Notes under the pieces: model-generated
Databases searched by the model: none
What the model saw: the letters and a program-made list of their open reading frames with translations, nothing else
What the model was told of the DNA's origin: nothing
Source: Candidatus Gastranaerophilales bacterium
GTDB taxonomy: Bacteria; Cyanobacteriota; Vampirovibrionia; Gastranaerophilales; Gastranaerophilaceae
DNA: 64,000 nt
Direction of reading: 5' to 3'
NCBI GenBank assembly: GCA_944323925.1
Contig: CALUUI010000005.1
Span: forward strand, 1 to 64,000
Part shown: one piece after another, positions 61,507 to 64,000 of the stretch
Layout of the letters: each line of letters begins with the position of its first letter
How positions within the stretch are numbered: position 1 is the first letter of the stretch
Translations under genes and position numbers: made by a program

Positions 61507-62325
61507 ATGGATTTAATGAAGGGGAAAAAAGGGGTTATATTTGGTGTTTCAAATAACCACGGTATAGCATACGCTATAGCAGAACAATTACATGCCGCAG
61601 GCGCTGATATTGCATTTACATACGCAGGTGACGCTATGGAAAAAAGAGTTCGCCCGCTTGCTGAAGGGATGAATGCTAAAATTATTATGCCTTGCGATGT
61701 TACCAAGGAAGAAGAAGTAAAAGCTGTTTTTGCTGAATGTGAAAAAGTTTATGGGAAATTAGACTTTGTAGTTCACGCTGTTGCATTTGCGGCAAAAGAA
61801 GATTTACAAGGTGATTTCATTAACACTTCAAGAGCAGGATGGGATCTGGCACTTGGTGTTAGTGCATACTCTTTAGTATCAATCTGCCGTGCAGCTCAAC
61901 CTATTATGAATGAAGGCGGATCAATATTTGCGCTTACATATCTTGGTTCTGAATACGTTGTTGCTAACTACAACGTAATGGGTGTTGCAAAAGCTGCCTT
62001 AGAATCATCTATGAGATACCTTGCTGCAGATATGGGTAAATATGGTGTTAGAGTTAACTGTATTTCAGCAGGTGCTGTTAAAACTCTTGCTGCAAGAGGA
62101 ATCAGCGGATTTGATAAAATGCTTAAAGCGGCTATCGCTAAAGCTCCGCTTAAACGTAATGTTGCGTTGGAAGATGTTGGTAAAGCTGGTTTATACTTAG
62201 CTTCTGACTTATCAACAGGAACAACAGGGCAAATTCTTTATGTAGATTGCGGTTGCCACTGTGTTTATGCTTCAGGTGAAGAAATGGAAATTATTTATAA
62301 AGGTATGCAAAACGTAGAGTTATAA
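61507..62325 (+). CDS. fabI: Enoyl-[acyl-carrier-protein] reductase (NADH), FabI
   Basis: Last reductive step of fatty acid elongation. Dinucleotide-binding start KKGVIFGVSNNHGIAYAIA, DVTKEEEVKAVF, LDFVVHAVAFA and the catalytic Y-x6-K in NYNVMGVAKAALESS, then VRVNCISAGAVKTLAARG. These are FabI-specific. 272 residues, slightly longer than E. coli FabI (262). AAGGAG eight bases upstream. Single gene between two terminators. Being FabI rather than FabK or FabV, it should be of the triclosan-sensitive type, an inference. Confidence 0.94.
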   Translation: MDLMKGKKGVIFGVSNNHGIAYAIAEQLHAAGADIAFTYAGDAMEKRVRPLAEGMNAKIIMPCDVTKEEEVKAVFAECEKVYGKLDFVVHAVAFAAKEDLQGDFINTSRAGWDLALGVSAYSLVSICRAAQPIMNEGGSIFALTYLGSEYVVANYNVMGVAKAALESSMRYLAADMGKYGVRVNCISAGAVKTLAARGISGFDKMLKAAIAKAPLKRNVALEDVGKAGLYLASDLSTGTTGQILYVDCGCHCVYASGEEMEIIYKGMQNVEL

Positions 62326-62351
62326 TTTTCATTGTTATACTGATTTGCAAA

Positions 62352-62386
62352 AGAGGTGTTAATTTTGTAATTAACACCTCTTTTTA
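62352..62386 (+). terminator. Terminator of fabI
   Basis: AGAGGTGTTAA (62352-62362) pairs with TTAACACCTCT (62371-62381), eight-base loop, T-run to 62385. Confidence 0.8.
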
Positions 62387-62478
62387 TTGAATTTATAGAT
62401 GACAAAAGTCCTAAAAAGTGGTACATTAGTTATATAAAATTGTTTAGAGAGTTTTATAAAAAAGAAAGGAATAATCAA

Positions 62479-63195
62479 ATGTCAGCAAAGAGACAAAAAG
62501 GCTTTACACTGGCGGAAGTACTTATTACCTTAGCAATAATAGGTGTAATTGCTGCACTAACAACACCTGCGGTCATAAGAAACAGCCAAAATGCTAAAAT
62601 CGGACCACAGATTGCAAAAATAGTAACAACCTTAGAAAATGCAACTCAATCTGCTTGCGTTGAACAAGAAAAGCACTATTTTAAAGATGTTGTCAATCCT
62701 GACGAACTGGACAATATTAATTTGGCAAGTCAAATAAAACTTTTGTCTAATAAATTTATGAAAGCTAAAGAATTCAGTTTTAAACAAGGTGAATCACTTC
62801 CGACGGTTGTAGGTATGAACTATAGTACATACGAGATGCCAGAAACATATAGTATCTTTATGTTTTCAGATAAATCAGCAATTTTAGTACCTTCTTGTAC
62901 ACTTGGAACCAGTGAACAAAAAGAAGAAGGCAGTGACGAAGCTGAAACAGTCATAACTGACAATTGCAAAATTTTTGCCATGATGCCGGGTTTTGCAACA
63001 AAAAACAGGCTTATGCTTGGTAGAGATATTTTCCCTCTGTATATAACAAGAGACGGAGATGTTGTAACGCCTAAAGAAGCAGGTGATGCGACAGAAGCTG
63101 ATACTTGTACTGATGCTAATATAGCCGCAGGAGCAATCACTGGCTATGGGTGCATCAATAGAATTGCAGATAACGGCTGGAAAGCTGATTGGTAG
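62479..63195 (+). CDS. Type IV pilin-like protein, array copy 1
   Basis: 238 residues from ATG 62479 (AAAGGA eight bases upstream; the open frame starts 13 codons earlier). Prepilin leader MSAKRQKG, cleavage before FTLAEVLITLAIIGVIAALTTPA with Glu at +5. The globular domain has several Cys (SACVEQ, VPSCTLG, DNCKIFAM) and ends with DTCTDANIAAG, GYGCINRIADNGWKADW. Either a pseudopilin/minor pilin of a type II secretion or type IV pilus machine. The C-terminal GYGC-x-RIA-x2-GWK-x-D pattern is shared with the next gene. Confidence 0.85.
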   Translation: MSAKRQKGFTLAEVLITLAIIGVIAALTTPAVIRNSQNAKIGPQIAKIVTTLENATQSACVEQEKHYFKDVVNPDELDNINLASQIKLLSNKFMKAKEFSFKQGESLPTVVGMNYSTYEMPETYSIFMFSDKSAILVPSCTLGTSEQKEEGSDEAETVITDNCKIFAMMPGFATKNRLMLGRDIFPLYITRDGDVVTPKEAGDATEADTCTDANIAAGAITGYGCINRIADNGWKADW

Positions 63196-63218
63196 ATTTT
63201 TATTGGAAAGGATTTATT

Positions 63219-63920
63219 ATGAAAAAATATAAAGGTTTCACTTTAGCAGAAATTCTAATTACAATTGCAATTATTGGTGTAGTTGCAGCGTTAACAGCTC
63301 CTGCTCTTATTCAAAGTGCTAACAATGCAAAAATAGGACCGGAACTTGCAAATGCAATTTCTACACTCGAAAATGGTGTACAACAATTTTTAAGTGATAA
63401 TAACTCTGATTATATTTCTGTAGCAATGAAAAAAACTGGTGCTAGCGATACAAAACTTGAAACATTAATCTCCAGTTATTTATTTCAGCATTCTATCAAG
63501 GGTGCATATATTAAAGGTCTTAAGCTAACAACAACTTCGTTAACCCCTACTACTTCTTATAAATGGAACGGAGAGGAGGGTGGTTTAAGCGGTGATGGTT
63601 CGACTTGGATTCTCAATAATAAAACAGCAATAAAAGTTGAAGCAGATGACTGTAATTTCAGTGCTACTGATTCGATATGCGGAATTATTTTTTATACTTC
63701 CGGATATCAAAAAAAGGTTGTTAATAACAAATTAGTAACGGGCAAAGATGTTTTTAAAATTAATCTATCAAATCAAGGTGAAGTACTTCCAGAAGGTCAA
63801 ACTCCAGGTCATGACTGGTGGGGTACCACCTGTGGCGATGCTGAGCTTAAAGCGGGAACAGCAACAGGGGTTGGTTGTGCCGGGCGTATAGCTACTAAAG
63901 GCTGGAAAGTTGATTATTAA
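63219..63920 (+). CDS. Type IV pilin-like protein, array copy 2
   Basis: 233 residues from ATG 63219 (GGAAAGGA upstream; the frame opens 10 codons earlier, overlapping the first pilin). Leader MKKYKG then FTLAEILITIAIIGVVAALTAPA. The N-terminal third resembles copy 1 (NAKIGPELANAISTLENG), the middle differs, and the end TTCGDAELKAG, GVGCAGRIATKGWKVDY is again conserved. Likely a disulphide-stabilised pilin domain. The gene is 23 bases after copy 1. Confidence 0.85.
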   Translation: MKKYKGFTLAEILITIAIIGVVAALTAPALIQSANNAKIGPELANAISTLENGVQQFLSDNNSDYISVAMKKTGASDTKLETLISSYLFQHSIKGAYIKGLKLTTTSLTPTTSYKWNGEEGGLSGDGSTWILNNKTAIKVEADDCNFSATDSICGIIFYTSGYQKKVVNNKLVTGKDVFKINLSNQGEVLPEGQTPGHDWWGTTCGDAELKAGTATGVGCAGRIATKGWKVDY

Positions 63921-63939
63921 TATTTGGAAAGGAAAAGTT

Positions 63940-64000
63940 ATGAAAATAAAAGGTTTTACATTAACAGAAGTCTTAATAACTTTAGGTATCATTGGGGTTA
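63940..64000 (+). CDS. Type IV pilin-like protein, array copy 3 (cut by window edge)
   Basis: Only the first 20 codons are inside the window: MKIKGFTLTEVLITLGIIGV, a prepilin leader with Gly-Phe cleavage site and Glu at +5. GGAAAGGA lies before the ATG and it begins 19 bases after copy 2. The array therefore has at least three tandem members. Confidence 0.8.
   Translation, partial: MKIKGFTLTEVLITLGIIGV

Overview
The window looks like a chromosomal segment of an AT-rich, Gram-negative-type bacterium. My best guess is an uncultured gut member of the Gastranaerophilales (Vampirovibrionia, formerly Melainabacteria), the non-photosynthetic sisters of Cyanobacteria. This is inferred from gene content and protein style (short GFTLAE-type pilins, FabI, Ddh, FliA-type sigma factor, flagellar rod genes); no marker gene here proves it.

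Layout. 1-330 holds a run of strong hairpins ending in an intrinsic terminator, possibly a structured RNA. 0.5-8.3 kb: meso-diaminopimelate dehydrogenase, a reverse-strand three-gene set (C_GCAxxG_C_C protein, formyltransferase, endonuclease IV-like TIM barrel), a TPR-glycosyltransferase, an oligopeptide ABC ATPase and a UPF0210/DUF711 protein. 8.5-15.1 kb: nucleoside transporter and NAD kinase, then an overlapping operon of TPR protein, GGDEF diguanylate cyclase, TsaE, TsaB and a methyltransferase. 15.2-23.5 kb: a coiled-coil protein, a UshA-like 5'-nucleotidase, mutS-ruvA, and a four-gene flagellar rod operon.

23.7-44.5 kb is the accessory region. Five tandem paralogous polytopic membrane proteins (23.7-28.9 kb) share an expression signal and show a ~335-bp identical block, the mark of recent gene conversion. 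Their promoter has its -10 box inside a 13-bp inverted repeat. Next to them is a podovirus-like (T7/P22-type) structural and packaging module (28.9-44.5 kb), all on the minus strand: portal, scaffold, capsid, decoration-like protein, head-tail adaptor, muramidase, nozzle-like protein, GNAT-like protein, virion protein, fibres, lysis-type small proteins, DUF1353 protein, large terminase and a terminase-coupled acidic-repeat protein. All genes look intact, but no integrase, repressor, polymerase or replication gene is present before guanylate kinase resumes the host genome.

44.9-58 kb is housekeeping: gmk, an Na+/H+ antiporter-family protein, a stand-alone LuxR-type HTH, a FliA-like sigma factor, glyS, a zinc-ribbon protein, gpmI, a SNF2 helicase, an amidohydrolase with a histidine-rich tail and a divergent ThiE-like protein. 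57.5-64 kb looks like a surface-display region: ECF sigma and anti-sigma, an XRE regulator, then a very unusual chimera with a type IV prepilin N-terminus, a YadA-like head and a C-terminal endosialidase-type (S74) chaperone. fabI follows, then a tandem pilin array that runs off the right edge.

The most interesting candidates are the pilin-YadA-S74 chimera, the five-gene mosaic membrane family with its palindromic promoter, the phage structural module without replication or integration genes, and a set of genes whose TATAAT box lies 6-10 bases before a start codon that lacks a Shine-Dalgarno sequence (predicted leaderless mRNAs). All calls come from reading the sequence; no database search was run.
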